DNA from: Haberlea rhodopensis
Lineage: Eukaryota; Streptophyta; Magnoliopsida; Lamiales; Gesneriaceae
Assembly: GCA_907163345.1 (NCBI GenBank)
Contig: CAJQUN010000055.1
Coordinates: 2,790,001 to 2,854,000, forward strand
Direction of reading: 5' to 3'
Length of the DNA stretch: 64,000 nt
The notes under the pieces were generated by a model. It saw nothing but the letters and a program-made list of their open reading frames with translations, searched no databases and was not told the DNA's origin. The translations under genes were made by a program, and so were the position numbers. Below are positions 32,001 to 42,690 of the stretch, in pieces. Positions within the stretch are counted from its first letter, which is position 1, and each line of letters starts with the position of its first letter.

Positions 32001-34281
32001 TTTGCCGGGTTACTTTTACTTCTGGATTGACATTTAACCGGTGCTGGGCTACAGAGGGCAACACCCCTGTCAGCTCGGTCGGGGACCAGGCGAATATTCC
32101 GGCATGCTTGGACAGGCAATTCGACAAGTCGTGTTTCAGGACGCTGTCTAGGTCAGCCGCTACTCTTGTGGTTTTATCGGGCTGTCCTGGGACTAATATA
32201 ATTTCCTCTTCTCCGTCCCTCATCGCCTGCACCTCCTGCACCATCTGCACCCCCCTATCCTCCCGTCCTTCATCACCGCCCCTTCGGGATCTTTTCACCT
32301 CTAACTTCACAGTTTCCGCGTAGCATTTCTTGGATGAGGGCTGGTCTCCCCTAACTTCCCCCACTCTTTTTCCTACAGGGAACTTGATCTTTTGGTGGAA
32401 GGTGGAGGCCACAGCCCTGAATTCGTTCATAGCTGGCCTCCCCAGAATGATGTTGTATGAAGATGAGGCCGCCACAATGGTGAATGTGACCAGCCTGGTT
32501 TTCCGATCTTCTTTACCTCCCAGGGAAAGGGGCAGGGAAATCTGACCGAGGGGGTACACGGTGTGCCCAGCGAAGCCAAATAGTGGGGTGTTGATTGGCT
32601 CGAGTTGATACCCTCCTAAGTCCATCTGCCGAAAAGCTTCATCAAACAACACGTTCACGGAACTACCTGTGTCTACAAACACCCTCCCAACCTCATAATT
32701 GGCAACAGTGGCCCGTATGACCAGGGCATCGTTATGGGGTGTGCAAATGTTCTCCAGATCATGCGGCCCAAAACTGACAACCACCTCCTCCTCGGCTCCA
32801 CAAATCCCTCCTACACTCAGGGTCTCTCTCCTGCTGACAGCCTTCCTAGCCCTGTTGGAATCCCCATCCGTTGTCCCGCCCGAGATCATGTTTATGACTC
32901 CCCGCTTTGGGGAGTCAGCGCGGGTAGGGTTGACGTCATTTAAGCTCCTTGGGGGTCCTCGAGCACGTCCTCTACCACGGAACGGAGGACGGAAGTTGGT
33001 CCGTCCCCCTCTCCCTCTCGTCCATGACGGTCCTCGACCCCTTCCCCGAGGAAGATTATCCCCTGGTGGGACGGGTCGGGACAACAACTGCTTGAACTGG
33101 GAACTGTTCTGTATTGCCTTCTCGAGCTCCTCATCCAAACGATGGCAATCTTGTGTGGTGTGCCCAGTCGCTTGGTGGAAGATGCAGTATTTCTCCGGGG
33201 CCTCCTTGCTCGGCTCCACACTAGCTGGTGCCGGCTTTTGCAACACCTGTTTGTCTTCACATATGCGGACGGCCTCCTCCTTGGAGACCTTCAGCGGCGT
33301 ATAATGGGAAAATCGACCGAGCTGTGCCCCTTCCACTGGCCTCTTCTCGCCCTGGTTGATCCGTTTTTCCCCAGTCCTCCGCACTTCCTTCCTCCTCAGT
33401 TGCTGGGCCTCCTCCACGTTGATGTACTTCTCCGCTCGGGTGAGCAGATCATCATAGGTAACAGGAGGCTTCTTTACCAATGATCGGAAGAAGTCTCCTC
33501 CTCTCAGGCCTTGGGTGAAGGCGCTGATCAGGATTTCCGCCGGGCAGGCCGGTATTTCGAGTATCACAGTATTGAAGTTTTTGATATACTCCCGCAACGA
33601 CTCATCCTCGGCCTGCCTCATCTCGAACAAGCTCAGAGAGGTCTTCTTATACCGCTTGCTGCTGGCATACTGATGCAAGAACGCGGAGCTAAATCCGGCG
33701 AAGGAAGTAATGGAGCCCGGCTCCAACTGATTGAACCACTTCTGGGCCGACCTCACCAAAGTGGTTAGGAACACCTTGCACTTAAGGCGATCCGAGTAAC
33801 AATGTAGCATGGCAGCATTTTCGAACCTGCCCAGGTGTTCCTCTGGGTCCGTGCTCCCGTCATATTCCCCCGCATTGGGGGGTCGGAAGTTATTTGGGAG
33901 TTCCTCGTTGACTATTTCACCCGAGAAAGGGGTTCCCCTCCTGACAGAGGTACCCCCCATCCCTCTCTTCATCCTCTGGACCTCGTCCTTCAGCTCTTCC
34001 ACCTGGCCCTCCAGATCCGGAACAGCAGTCACTTTAGGCCGGGAAGTTGCTCCTTGTTCGGGATCCTTCATCTGCTGGGAGCTTTCCCCGTGCACGCCCT
34101 CGGACGGACCTTCCTTTTTCCTCATGGTTTGCTCCACCGTAACTGCAATCAGTCTTGTGAGCTGCTCCAGTGTCAAAGCTCCCACTGTCATGTTTACCCC
34201 GGGCAGTGGCTGCTCCTCGCCATTGGTGGAGGCGTGGTGCTCTCGATTTTCCTCTGCTTCCGTTCTCCTTGTTCTTACCAT
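29047..34281 (-). CDS. Gag-Pol polyprotein of element B (Tat-type, dual RNase H)
   Basis: One uninterrupted frame of 1744 residues starting MVRTRR 48 nt after the 5' LTR. Gag is at about 120-340, then a CCHC-like knuckle with the plant gypsy form CIFHQATGHTTQDC (366-379) and an RG-rich stretch. Aspartic protease has DTGSS at 537. Reverse transcriptase has YVDD at 910-913. The first RNase H is around 1053-1150 (LWIYLSATES). The second, archaeal-type RNase H is at about 1183-1310 (VYVDGAANSEG with Asp 1187, NNEAEYEA, HSDSQLA, EDNQEADEL). Integrase has an HHCC finger from His 1401 to about 1440 and a DD35E core: Asp 1471, Asp 1531, Glu 1567. There is no chromodomain. Dual RNase H is a mark of the Tat lineage. 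All visible catalytic residues are present, so this copy may encode active enzymes. Confidence 0.96.
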   Translation of the reverse strand: MVRTRRTEAEENREHHASTNGEEQPLPGVNMTVGALTLEQLTRLIAVTVEQTMRKKEGPSEGVHGESSQQMKDPEQGATSRPKVTAVPDLEGQVEELKDEVQRMKRGMGGTSVRRGTPFSGEIVNEELPNNFRPPNAGEYDGSTDPEEHLGRFENAAMLHCYSDRLKCKVFLTTLVRSAQKWFNQLEPGSITSFAGFSSAFLHQYASSKRYKKTSLSLFEMRQAEDESLREYIKNFNTVILEIPACPAEILISAFTQGLRGGDFFRSLVKKPPVTYDDLLTRAEKYINVEEAQQLRRKEVRRTGEKRINQGEKRPVEGAQLGRFSHYTPLKVSKEEAVRICEDKQVLQKPAPASVEPSKEAPEKYCIFHQATGHTTQDCHRLDEELEKAIQNSSQFKQLLSRPVPPGDNLPRGRGRGPSWTRGRGGRTNFRPPFRGRGRARGPPRSLNDVNPTRADSPKRGVINMISGGTTDGDSNRARKAVSRRETLSVGGICGAEEEVVVSFGPHDLENICTPHNDALVIRATVANYEVGRVFVDTGSSVNVLFDEAFRQMDLGGYQLEPINTPLFGFAGHTVYPLGQISLPLSLGGKEDRKTRLVTFTIVAASSSYNIILGRPAMNEFRAVASTFHQKIKFPVGKRVGEVRGDQPSSKKCYAETVKLEVKRSRRGGDEGREDRGVQMVQEVQAMRDGEEEIILVPGQPDKTTRVAADLDSVLKHDLSNCLSKHAGIFAWSPTELTGVLPSVAQHRLNVNPEVKVTRQKKRHFGPDKDRIIRAEVKTLLRAGQIREVQFPTWLSNVVLVPKSAGKWRMCIDFRNLNKACPKDCYPLPRIDQLVDSTSGYELLSFMDAYQGYHQIPLAKEDQDKVSFITSDGTFCYVVMPFGLKNAGATYQRLMDKVFENQAGRNIEVYVDDILVKSKGQADLLPDLEETFATLSRFGLKLNPAKCVFGVKSGKFLGFMVTERGIEVNPEKVRAIQEMTSPRSIKEVQKLTGRIASLARFISRSAHRSYPFFRVLRKAKKFAWDDECEEAFSDLKKHLAELPVLVKPEPGERLWIYLSATESAVSSVLIKQDGTDQRPVYYVSHALKGAELRYPEVEKLALALVLTARRLRPYFLSHPISVLTNSPMGRIMTQPDVSGRLVKWTIELGEYDVTYQPRSSIKAQALSDFIAEMIEVEAEEPWKVYVDGAANSEGSGVGIVLISPAGEKMKVIIRLDFRASNNEAEYEAILIGLRLAKEVGASRVILHSDSQLATQQVKGNYEAKSEKMIEYLKAIQEMSESFVEWSIVQIPREDNQEADELSKWSTSLVPLSQREYIFQTELIPAARPVTEAPEVLGWMAPILNYLKKLEVPADKNQARRLKRHAFRFVLIEDVLYKRSFAGPLLRCLNSEEAEYVLREIHEGCCGDHLGGLALARKTLLAGYFWPTLRNDAIRTVVTCEGCQRNSKFQSRPANLMKAVTSACPFDKWGLDIVGPFPVAPKQKKFLLVAVDYFSKWVEAEPLAKIAEENVLDFLWKNIVCRFGVPRKLISDNGRQFQGQRLMAWCKEMKIEQAFTSVGYPQSNGQTEVTNRSIVQALKARLYGVGKDWVDELPSVLWAYRTTARVPTGETPFSMVYGTEAVLPAEVGKTSARVQAYDDDNEGSRALDLDLIYEKQERAAIRMEAYRSKIIRAYNKRVVPRNFQVGDLVLKKVNPAGEVRKLDPRWEGPYKVVQKLSSGSYYLEEDGGRRLKRPWNAYHLRKYYS

Positions 34282-34307
34282 CGCATCAACGTCTCTTGCT
34301 CAAATTT

Positions 34308-34326
34308 TCCCACAGACGGCGCCAAT
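34308..34326 (-). other. Primer binding site of element B
   Basis: On the minus strand TTGGCGCCGTCTGTGGGAA follows the 5' LTR by one base, identical to the site in element A. Confidence 0.85.
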
Positions 34327-34327
34327 T

Positions 34328-35152
34328 TGTTACCCCTCCTTTTGGTTCGCGTTGGTAACAAATGAATTTATGTATGGGAAAGTATGTGTTGTTTTGCGGA
34401 GTCGCAATTGGGGCCGGAATCCGGAGGATCCTCTCGTTTTTCTTCCTGGATCTCCGATGATTGGATCCCTTCTTAGAGGAAGGCTCTCTCCCTTTTATAG
34501 GGGGGGGGGGGATGCCAAGGGTTCTGGTCTGCCGGGGATTCTGGAGACAATATCTGAAACCGAGGGGGGACCACAGATGGGGGACCATCTACATATGTTG
34601 CCTACTTCGTACGATCCTTTTGCTCTGCTGATTCTCTGTGTCCGCGAATATGCTTTTCGTATCTGCAGTGCTTGGCCGCCCTTTGATTGGTTAGCAGGTC
34701 CAGCTTTTGCTTTAATAGGTGTCCGATTCCTGCAACCCTAGTCCCGGTACACAGGACCACCCTAGGTGGTCCCAGCTAGCCTATCATGTCCAATGACTGC
34801 CCGTCCCGACCTATTGAGGAAACCGCGCCTCAGCCCGGCTGCCTTGCTAAAGATAGGCCGTCCTGCTTTGATGAGGGGCCGCGCCTCAGCTTGGGCGGCA
34901 TGCTCCATGGCGGACCTCCCCGGCCTCTTGGTGTACTTCCTCGCCACCCCGGCTCGGAAACGATAGTGGCTGCTGGACAGAGGTGATCGCGCCGCAATAA
35001 GCTTGGTAGGGCCGGGTCGGGCGGAGAGCTCGACAAGGATAACCCGGGATGGGCAGTGAACTTTCTTTGTTGACTAAATGGGCCCCCCACTGATGGCCCA
35101 AATAAAGTTCGGACCCTCAAGACCTACTGGGCCTCCAGAACCAGGGATATCA
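34328..35152 (-). repeat. 5' LTR of element B
   Basis: An 825-bp LTR identical to the 3' copy except for one substitution and the G-run length. On the minus strand a run of twelve C leads straight into TATAAAAGGGAGAGAG, a strong TATA box at plus-strand 34493-34499 that probably drives gag-pol. Confidence 0.95.
34493..34499 (-). promoter_or_regulatory. LTR promoter TATA box of element B
   Basis: CTATAAAAGG on the minus strand within the 5' LTR, preceded by the homopolymer C run. The expected start lies about 30 nt downstream, leaving about 135 nt of LTR in the transcript before the PBS. Confidence 0.6.
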
Positions 35153-35157
35153 TATAT

Positions 35158-35755
35158 TTTTTTCTCTCTCTAACATACAATTACTATATATCTGTTTGGG
35201 TGGATAATACATTTGAAATGACACATATTTTTGTTAAGAAAAGTGATGATTGTGTTCCCACGTCACTTTTAAAAAGTTGAAAAAAGCCGAAAGCCAAAAA
35301 TCAAACGACATGTTTTTTTAGGTTTTTGTTGTAGTTTCTTCTTTAAAAGTTACAACAATATATATTTTTGTTACACTAATCAGACATAAATCTGATTTTA
35401 ATCTTTTTAAAAAAGCTCAATTCTAAAGTTAATTTTTAAAACCAAATGTTTTATATCGAAACTGACCCAAATAATCATCCCAAGGCTTAACCATTTAAAG
35501 TGTTGGCTTATTCGAAGATTTTGGCATTTTGATATGTCGAGATGGCTTGGAAGCTCGGCTGTTACTCGTGTATTAACTTCTGGGCAGGGATGGACCAGAA
35601 GAAACGATTTGAGGGGCCATTTTAATTATCGAAAATTATAAATATAAATATAAACAAAGTAAGTTGGAATAATGGTGATATGTTAATTATAAATGATCTA
35701 TTTTGAATTCGCACGTAGCATAATTTAGTCTTAAAAAAAATACAAAACTTTGTAG
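35158..35755. other. Intergenic AT-rich DNA
   Basis: No gene. The stretch 35585-35700 (AGGGATGGACCAGAAG, GAGGGGCCATTTTAATT) looks like part of an old transposon but has no ends that I can define. Confidence 0.35.
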
Positions 35756-35763
35756 TATAAGTA

Positions 35764-36182
35764 GAGGTGTAAACGAATCGAGCAGATCCATGAACATTTC
35801 GAGCCGGCTCGAAATGTATTTGATTCGTATTCGAACTCCACGAATTCGAGGCGAACTCAAGCCCAAATTACTTTGTTCGATAGTTTTTGAGCCGCTCGTG
35901 AACTTTAATATTTTATTAATATAATATAATTATATATTAAATTAATATTTCGAATATTTCGAGTATTTATTTTTGAGTAATTGTTCGAATAGCTCGCGAA
36001 CATGTTCGAATTTTTTCGAGCAGAACTCGAATGTGAACTTTGATTCGAGCCAAACTCGAGCCAAATTTTTTAACTATTCGAACTTCGAGTCGAACTTGAA
36101 CTCGAATATATCTATTTCGAGCCGAATTCAAACTTAAATTTTCTTTATATTAGGCTCGATTCAATTCATTTACGCCCCAAAT
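35764..36182. mobile_element. hAT-type MITE, 419 bp
   Basis: The left end GAGGTGTAAACGAATCGAGC and the right end (complement of GGGGCGTAAATGAATTGAATC) form an imperfect TIR. The interior is rich in TTCGAG/CTCGAA words. An 8-bp TSD TATAAGTA occurs at 35756-35763 and 36183-36190. The GGTGTAAACGA-type end with an 8-bp duplication is typical of small plant hAT elements. No coding capacity. Confidence 0.75.
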
Positions 36183-36449
36183 TATAAGTACTAATATTTG
36201 AAATTATCAATTTCTATCCTTTTATTTAACTCGATATTACTTTTTTGAAGTATATATTTATATATTATATTGTTTTAAATCTATCCATTGGTATCCTTTT
36301 ATTTTTTAAATTCACCTCATATTTATTTTTTGAAGCATATGTCTATAGTTTTAAATATAATTTCCATGAATGCTCTATAGATCAAATGCTTGTCATTTTA
36401 CCAAAAATAATAGATGATGGTAACGTTGTAATTCTAACCTTATAAGCCG

Positions 36450-36990
36450 TACAGAAACTCAAGCACCACATTACGATTGATATCTTTTAAATTGTACAAA
36501 AATGCAAGCACCACATTTCAACCGCTTTCCTATTTGAGACACTTATTGCACTCCAACAATCTTCCTCCCAATAAGTATACTACATTGCAACTCATTAAAA
36601 TCCAAGCATCACCTTTGTGACATTGGCTCTAATACCAAACGTTTTGCAGGTTTACTAAAAGCTATATTTTGTGATCAAAGTGCAACTTTAATCTCTTAAA
36701 CCATACAATACATCAAGCATCATGTTTCGATCACTCTCATAGCATGTTTAATTATTGCACTCCAGCAACCAACTATAACATTTTGATAAAGCGGCAAGCT
36801 CTCGATCCTAAAATTGGTATCAGAGTCAAGATCACGCGTTCGATTCTCATGAGTAGCAAGATAGTGTAAGTAATAAGAGATGGATTGTTGAGAAGCAATA
36901 ATAACCCCTGTTTGGAGAGGAATCAAAATGTGACGTACTAATGTACGATTTAAAAAATTGAAGTTATATTATTATCACTGACGATTGAAT
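36450..36990. mobile_element. Degenerate TRIM-like relics
   Basis: Words diagnostic of TRIMs appear in both orientations. On the minus strand TTGGTATTAGAGCC is near 36625, with an LTR-like CCAACAAT boundary near 36555. On the plus strand AAATTGGTATCAGAGTCAAG is near 36812, with GTTCGATTCTCATGAG following as in the intact TRIMs. LTR portions share AAGCGGCAAGCTCTCGATCC. No TSD was found; at least two overlapping or nested copies. Confidence 0.5.
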
Positions 36991-37360
36991 CGTGATGCTT
37001 AGCGCTCGATATATTTGGAGAGGAGTAAAATATCTTTCTGCTTATTCAGTATATAATAACTGACCCATGACAAGTGCGTACCTACCCTATCGTTCCTACA
37101 GTTTATGACACAATTCTATACAGACGAATGCATACATCACCAACTCATCCACGGATCTATGTCAGCTCCGTGGTAGGTCCAGAATGCCATTACAGATGTT
37201 AAAACTAATGAAATTTTGACATAATATGTAACATCGAACTTTTGGTGTTTTATTAAAAATTATAACTGACGTTAAAATTGTAATTCTAATCTTTTAAATC
37301 ATATATTCTAATCTTTTATGCTGTATAATAGCCAAAAACTATATCGATCTCTCTTACTGC
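36991..37360. other. Intergenic DNA, no gene seen
   Basis: Only decayed fragments related to the TRIM-like copies (GCTTAGCGCTCGATAT near 36998) and plain AT-rich sequence. Confidence 0.35.
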
Positions 37361-37363
37361 AGG

Positions 37364-37525
37364 CACTACAAAAGATGCGGATATTAGCAACAAAAATTTA
37401 ATTTCAGTCTTGAATTTAGCGATGGAATTCTACTTTCCGTCTCGAAATTTAGAGGCGGAACCCTACTTTATATCTCTACATTTAGCAACAGAATATCCAA
37501 CTTCTTCACAAAAGTTTTGTAGTTG
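37364..37525. mobile_element. CACTA-like miniature element (tentative)
   Basis: Starts CACTACAAAAGATGCGG and ends AAAGTTTTGTAGTTG, an imperfect CACTA-type TIR. The interior has the repeated theme AATTTAGCGATGGAA / AAATTTAGAGGCGGAA seen in CACTA sub-terminal regions. The 3-bp TSD is not convincing. Confidence 0.35.
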
Positions 37526-38555
37526 GGGGCCCGGAATAAATAAATATAAATCTGAACATATAATTAACATTTGTCATCGACCAAAACTCATAATATGCTT
37601 CTGCTGCGCAATATTATACAATGAGACTCAAACTCAGGAGCGGACCTAGAGAAAAAAAACATATTTTTTAAATAAAGTTTTTACCCTTATTTTGTAAAAA
37701 AAAATTTTTGTACCCCCAAATTTTTTTTAGCCCCAAGTATTATTATAAAAAAAAAAATTTCACCTCCCAAAACTTTTTTTCTGGTTTCGCCCCTACTCAA
37801 ACTTACACTCCTTGAATAACATAGTGCGTGTTTTACCTGTTTCAACAAAAACATCCCCCAACATGATAATTTCAGTCATATAAAACAAATACAACAGAAT
37901 AATGCTACTTACGCCGTTTACAATTTCGTGTCAAGTAGCTTGCAAATCTGTAGGTAGCCAATGGATTTTAGGAAACACAAGGACATGGAATTTGGAAGGG
38001 GTCATCTTTCTTCTGTTTTTTGATAGATATTTATTTATTCATAAAACAAACTCATAATACAAAGTTATAGTCAAGCCGGTCAAAGCTTCTTATCTCATTT
38101 GGTGGTGTACTGGAAGACACACTTCCATACCTTTGAAAATCTGAATTACTATTGGGTGTAAAGATGCGTCTTGGCTTGGCTACTTCAAGTGGCACCAACT
38201 TATAGAGTAAATCCATCATATATTGGGGATATTTTCTATTAGGATATTTTCAATGTATGATAGATCTACCCCATTGAATAACGCGTGTCACTAACACATA
38301 AACACGTATGTGACTTGTAAAAAACAAAAACAATCATCCAATCAAATGTCCTCGTATGACAATTTCGTATTAATTTCTTCTTAATTACGAATTTGCCCTG
38401 AATCACACGTCCATATGTCTGTCAAATATATGCACAATGAATTGATATTTTATTTGTTATATTTTTAATCATAATCAAACATCATGCTATTGTCATTATA
38501 TAATTTTCTCAATGTATTATGTGTGGCATAAAGATCTATAATAGATCTAAGAGGA
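37526..38555. other. Intergenic DNA with a decayed repeat
   Basis: Positions 37635-37795 (GAGCGGACCTAGAG through TGGTTTCGCCCCTA, with poly-A/T runs) look like an old poly-A-rich insertion. Nothing coding is visible in the rest. Confidence 0.35.
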
Positions 38556-38559
38556 TGCT

Positions 38560-39440
38560 TGATCTTTCTCAATCTACGTATATGAATACTGTGCTAAAAA
38601 TGTTTAGCATGAAATAGTCGAAAATGACTTACCTCTCAATATGTCATAATATTCATCTCTCGAGGTCAACGAGTCCTAAGATTGATGAGGAGGGAGAAAA
38701 GATGGCATTGATACCTTATGTTTCGACTGTGGAAGCATAATGTATGATATGTTATGTACTCGGTCTGATGTGTAGTATGCTCTTAATATAATGAATAGAC
38801 ATCAGGCAGATCCCAGTGAAGATCACTGGAAAATTGTGAAAATGATCATCAAGTACTTATGAATAACTTATGACATGTTAATTGTTTTTGGATCTGTAAG
38901 TGGAGAAAAAAGTTGAAAGCTAAGCTGCTGCTAGTTTTCGGTCGGATGTAGATGATTCCAAATCGATGTTCAGATTTATATTTAAGCTTAATGATGATGA
39001 TGTCTCTTTAAAAAGTTTCACGTAAGACACCACAATAGATTCTACCACTAAAGCTGAATATACTGCAGCATACGATGCAACAAAGAGGCAGTTTGGATAA
39101 AAAAATATTCATCCAAAAGTTGGGTGTAATTTTTAGTTCGGTTGACAGAGTCTCTATGTATTGTGGCAAAATGGAGTTATCGTGAAAGCAAATGAGTCAA
39201 GACCTCATCAGAAATCCAAACATAAATAAGAAAATATTATCTAATGAGACAGATGATATAAGTGGTATCATTATCGATAGATTGCTTCAACAGAAAATTA
39301 TTACATATCCACAGACAAAACTTTTACAACGATTAATGTTTGACAGACATCTTGGGAAGATGGTCTTGAAACATATGTTAAAATGACTTTCAGAACGTGA
39401 ACGATATTTTTATCATATGTGATTTAAGTAAATCAATAGT
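38560..39440 (+). pseudogene. Ty1/copia polymerase relic (end of RT and RNase H)
   Basis: Broken frames give CGSIMYDMLCTRSDV then YALNIMNRHQADPSEDHWK (near 38740-38850), the RT-RNase H border of copia elements. They are followed by FRSDVDDSKSMFRFIFKLN (near 38935-38990), DTTIDSTTKAEYTAAYDATK (near 39030-39090) and ANESRPHQKSKH (near 39190-39225). Many stops and shifts. The following 1.5 kb may contain its 3' LTR but no matching 5' copy is present. Confidence 0.8.
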
Positions 39441-41165
39441 TGATTGAATGTACTTGTAATCTTATTGTGACAAATCTTTGTTTGAATATTAATATAATGT
39501 CATTTCTTCATCTTTTTACACATGCATCATTATGCATTGATGAAGTACTAGATTTTGTTATAGTCTATAGAATGTGGTTACACATATGATGGTGATCATG
39601 ACATACGTTCTCGACTGCGATTTCTAAATGTTCCTAGTCGAGGAGCCTTCGATAACGAGATATCGATATATACTTTATAGAGACTGCTATTCATGATGTG
39701 TCTAGTGTAGTGCACCGTGTTTCATCGGAGTTGGCTTAAAGAAGTCAGCACACATGAATATGTGCTCATTATGAATGAGTTCACTGAACGACCTTACTCG
39801 GAATTCTATAAGTTGTTACCATTTGTCGAGTATAGAATTTCTAGTCATTGTTGTGCACCATTATTTCTCATGACCCAATACGTCATTGAGGTCTTGACAG
39901 ATAGTTGTATACATTGATTTGAATTAATAACTGATCACATGTGGGTCACAATTTTGCTATTTTGGGTATTCAGTGATCCTGTCAGAGGCTTATGATTGTC
40001 TTGGAAATTCACCACTAGTCTTGATGAACCAGGATGTCCTGTGTGTTTTCCTGTATATGATTCGAGGAATCTCTGGCCAGAGTAGGCAGAAAATTTGAAA
40101 AAGGGGTTTTTCATATACACACACAAGGAATCATATAATGTGAAACAAATACGAAGTTATTGAAATCATAAGGGGTCTTGACCAACCAATACTCTGGATT
40201 CAATCGGAACATTTGAGTGAAAGGAAAGTACTGCACACTAACTATGACTGACAGGTTCTCGTATATTGCTAGTTATTTGTATCTAGGTCTTCGTGAAGCG
40301 CATATGCTAGGCGCTACCCACGATATGTAGGTTGTTGCTGAAATTAAATTTCGATCATTGTCTATTAAATTAGTTTAATTAACAATGTGCATTCAGAGTA
40401 AGCCCAAAGAAGCAAAATTGTTTGACTTCTAAAATCACAAAAGGTTGTGATCCCACTGCTTCGTTACACTTGAGCCTCACAGGGTCACAAACAACCGACC
40501 GCCGATCTGCCGATGAGAGTTGAGGATTAAGTGTTAAGTGCTCAAGATGATTTGATTGATGTTCATGGGATGAGTTTAATTTTTGAAAGCACCTCACCTT
40601 TTTGGACTTTTTATATTTAGAAATGTTCTAAAATTAAAATACATGATATATTTGTGTCTCATAATTATGTACATTGGTTGTATATCAAGTTGTTCGATTG
40701 GATTGACCTACTTGTATTATGAGTCCAGTGCTCGTGTGTTGACTTTTGGACAAGTTGGGGATTATTATCATATGTGTCCTGCAAGCCAAAAGTTGGCGTA
40801 TTGAGCTTTATGCACCCAAGCCCATTAGTGAGTCATTCACCAACTATAAATATACCACTTCAATCTCTGAGATTATATAGACCAACAACACACACTAATC
40901 ACATATTTTCTCGTTGAAGAAACGTTAACACCAAACTAGCATTGTCGTTGAGATCGTGGATCTGGCCAGCTTGTGTAAACTCGAGGGATCACAACATACA
41001 TATTGATTTCACTGTATATCGGCAATCTCTTTTCGTACACTTATATTTGATAATTGCAGTTTATATATGGATCTAGCACAATCGATTATCCCTGGGTTTT
41101 GATCTGATAAAGTTTTCATGTTTTATATTTCCGCTTCATTTGTTTCTGACTTCGGGGACGAATGC
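39441..41165. other. Non-coding DNA, possibly the decayed 3' LTR of the copia relic
   Basis: No gene and no internal repeat. It directly follows the end of the copia RNase H relic on the same strand. A TATA-like CTATAAATATACC lies near 40844, followed by a leader-like stretch, which would suit an LTR promoter, but no second copy exists to confirm it. Confidence 0.3.
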
Positions 41166-41169
41166 AACT

Positions 41170-41590
41170 GTCCACTTGTCGGACGTCACTTAGTACGTGG
41201 TTTTGTGCTTGCCACTGTATAAGAAAATAAAAGTTAGCAATCTCCTTACAATTATAGCTTTTGACCTAGTGCTAAGCGTTTTATCCTTACAATTGGTATT
41301 ACAGTGAGGTCATGAGTTCGCGCTTACCAGAGGAAATTTATGGAGATTCTTCTAGGAAAGTTTGGAATTACACCTATCCTCTATGCGCTCGTATACAAAG
41401 TGCCGCTAAGCATCTATACCGTCTATGGCGTACAAGCATGACATATCGACACCAACATGGTTCAGCCCCTCATGCCCACCGATCGCTTAGTACGGGGTTT
41501 TGCACTGTCACTTAAGAAATAAAGATGCTCATGTGCTAACATCTATAGTTTATGGTCTAATCGTAAGCGTTTGATCTTAACAGTTTGTTA
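41170..41590 (+). mobile_element. TRIM-like relic, second subfamily
   Basis: Two diverged direct repeats (about 41180-41297 and 41480-41582) share CACTTAGTACGTGGTTTTG / CGCTTAGTACGGGGTTTTG and end CTTACA / CTTAACA. The first is followed by ATTGGTATTACAGTGAGG, an altered tRNA-iMet primer site, and by GAGTTCGCG. Overall plan as in the TRIMs at 1240 and 4323 but of different sequence; no TSD was found. Confidence 0.5.
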
Positions 41591-42088
41591 AATAATTTCC
41601 AATATTATTTAAAGGGTTGGCGCATGTATTTGCAATAAAATTCCCGGATTGAATTATTTAAAGGGATGGTTTTTTCACATGTCATCTTCGATTATTTGAG
41701 AGTATTTAAAAAATTTAAGAATGTCATGCTCAACTGGGAATTATTAGAGATTATTTGTAAAATATAAGTACGTCATGCTCAATTTTATTATAACAACAAT
41801 GATAATAATAATACTAAAATGGGGTGGTTTGAGGGAACTTGGTTCAGCTATGGCAGACATTGCTTTTTTTTTTACATATTTTTGTACTTGTGTTGTGCAG
41901 CTTTGTTCATTTAGCCATCTTTCTTCATATCTGACTAGGCGCGTTATTTTAGTTGGCAACGAATGCCAATCGTATCTATTGTACAAATGTTTTGCTTAAT
42001 AAAATCTCTTTTATGCTAAAAAAAATGAGGTTTCATTTCAGCCCAACCTAACCGGCGTGACATGTGACAGGGAATGAATGGGGCAAAA
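41591..42088. other. Intergenic DNA
   Basis: AT-rich; short open frames on both strands around 41745-42000 overlap each other and resemble no known protein. Confidence 0.35.
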
Positions 42089-42089
42089 A

Positions 42090-42690
42090 GTAGGGGTGTG
42101 CACCGGTTCGGTTAATCGGCCGGAACCTAACAGAAAAAGTTCGGTTCAAACCGAACAGAAATTTTTCGGTTCGGTTTTCGTTTTATTTTTTAAAAAAAAT
42201 CGATTTTCGGTTCGGTTTTCGGTTATAGGGTTCGCTTAACCAAACCGAACCGAAAGCCGAACTTCTAAAAAATGTAATTTTTTTAAAATAATTTTAATGG
42301 TTTATATATATTTTTAATGGTTTCTTTCGTGTTCGCATGAATAAAAACTCGTAATTTAACTATTGTTTTCAAATGTAATATAATATAATTTATTTTGTTA
42401 TCTCTTTTAAACTCGATATTTTGGTATAGATAACTTCAAAATAATATTAAAAATTTTGAATTAAAATGTTAAAAATCATTTTGAGTCCAATGTATAATGT
42501 ATTAGTATTTATATTTATGTTGGATTTTTTTCGAATAACCATCCAATTCCAAAATTCAAAAAAAAAATTATTTAAATTTAAAAAAAAAACGTTTTAACCA
42601 AAACCGAACTCGAACAATTTCGGTTTGTTTTTCGGTTTTCCAAATTTCTGAAATTTCGATTCGGTTTGAAACCGAACCGATGAACACCCG
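42090..42690. mobile_element. Putative hAT-type MITE with CGGTTCGGTT ends
   Basis: The left end TAGGGGTGTGCACCGGTTCGG and the right end (complement of AAACCGAACCGATGAACACC) form an inverted repeat. The interior is full of TTCGGTT words. This plan is common among small plant hAT elements. The likely TSD falls in an A-run (AAAAAGT) and is uncertain. Confidence 0.55.

Larger units (their letters stand above)
24238..35152 (-). mobile_element. Element B: young, full-length Tat-type Ty3/gypsy LTR retrotransposon
   Basis: LTRs of 823 and 825 bp (24238-25060 and 34328-35152) are flanked by the TSD TATAT (24233-24237, 35153-35157). The element reads on the minus strand: 5' LTR at 34328-35152, PBS, one intact Gag-Pol frame, an 18-copy tandem array, an antisense gene with its own TATA box, PPT, and 3' LTR. 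I find one substitution between the LTRs (24505 versus 34595 region, CTACATCT versus CTACATAT) plus a G-run length change (10 versus 12), so insertion was very recent. Two RNase H domains in pol and no chromodomain place it in the Tat lineage. Total length is 10,915 bp. Confidence 0.96.

Noticed and set aside
30804..34741. Long plus-strand open frames opposite the Gag-Pol of element B
   Set aside because: They are reverse-strand shadows of a GC-balanced coding region with intact motifs on the minus strand; they show no domains and end without regard to domain borders.
39441..41165. Confident 3' LTR for the copia relic
   Set aside because: No second copy of the sequence exists in the window and no TSD could be set, so it is only described as possible.
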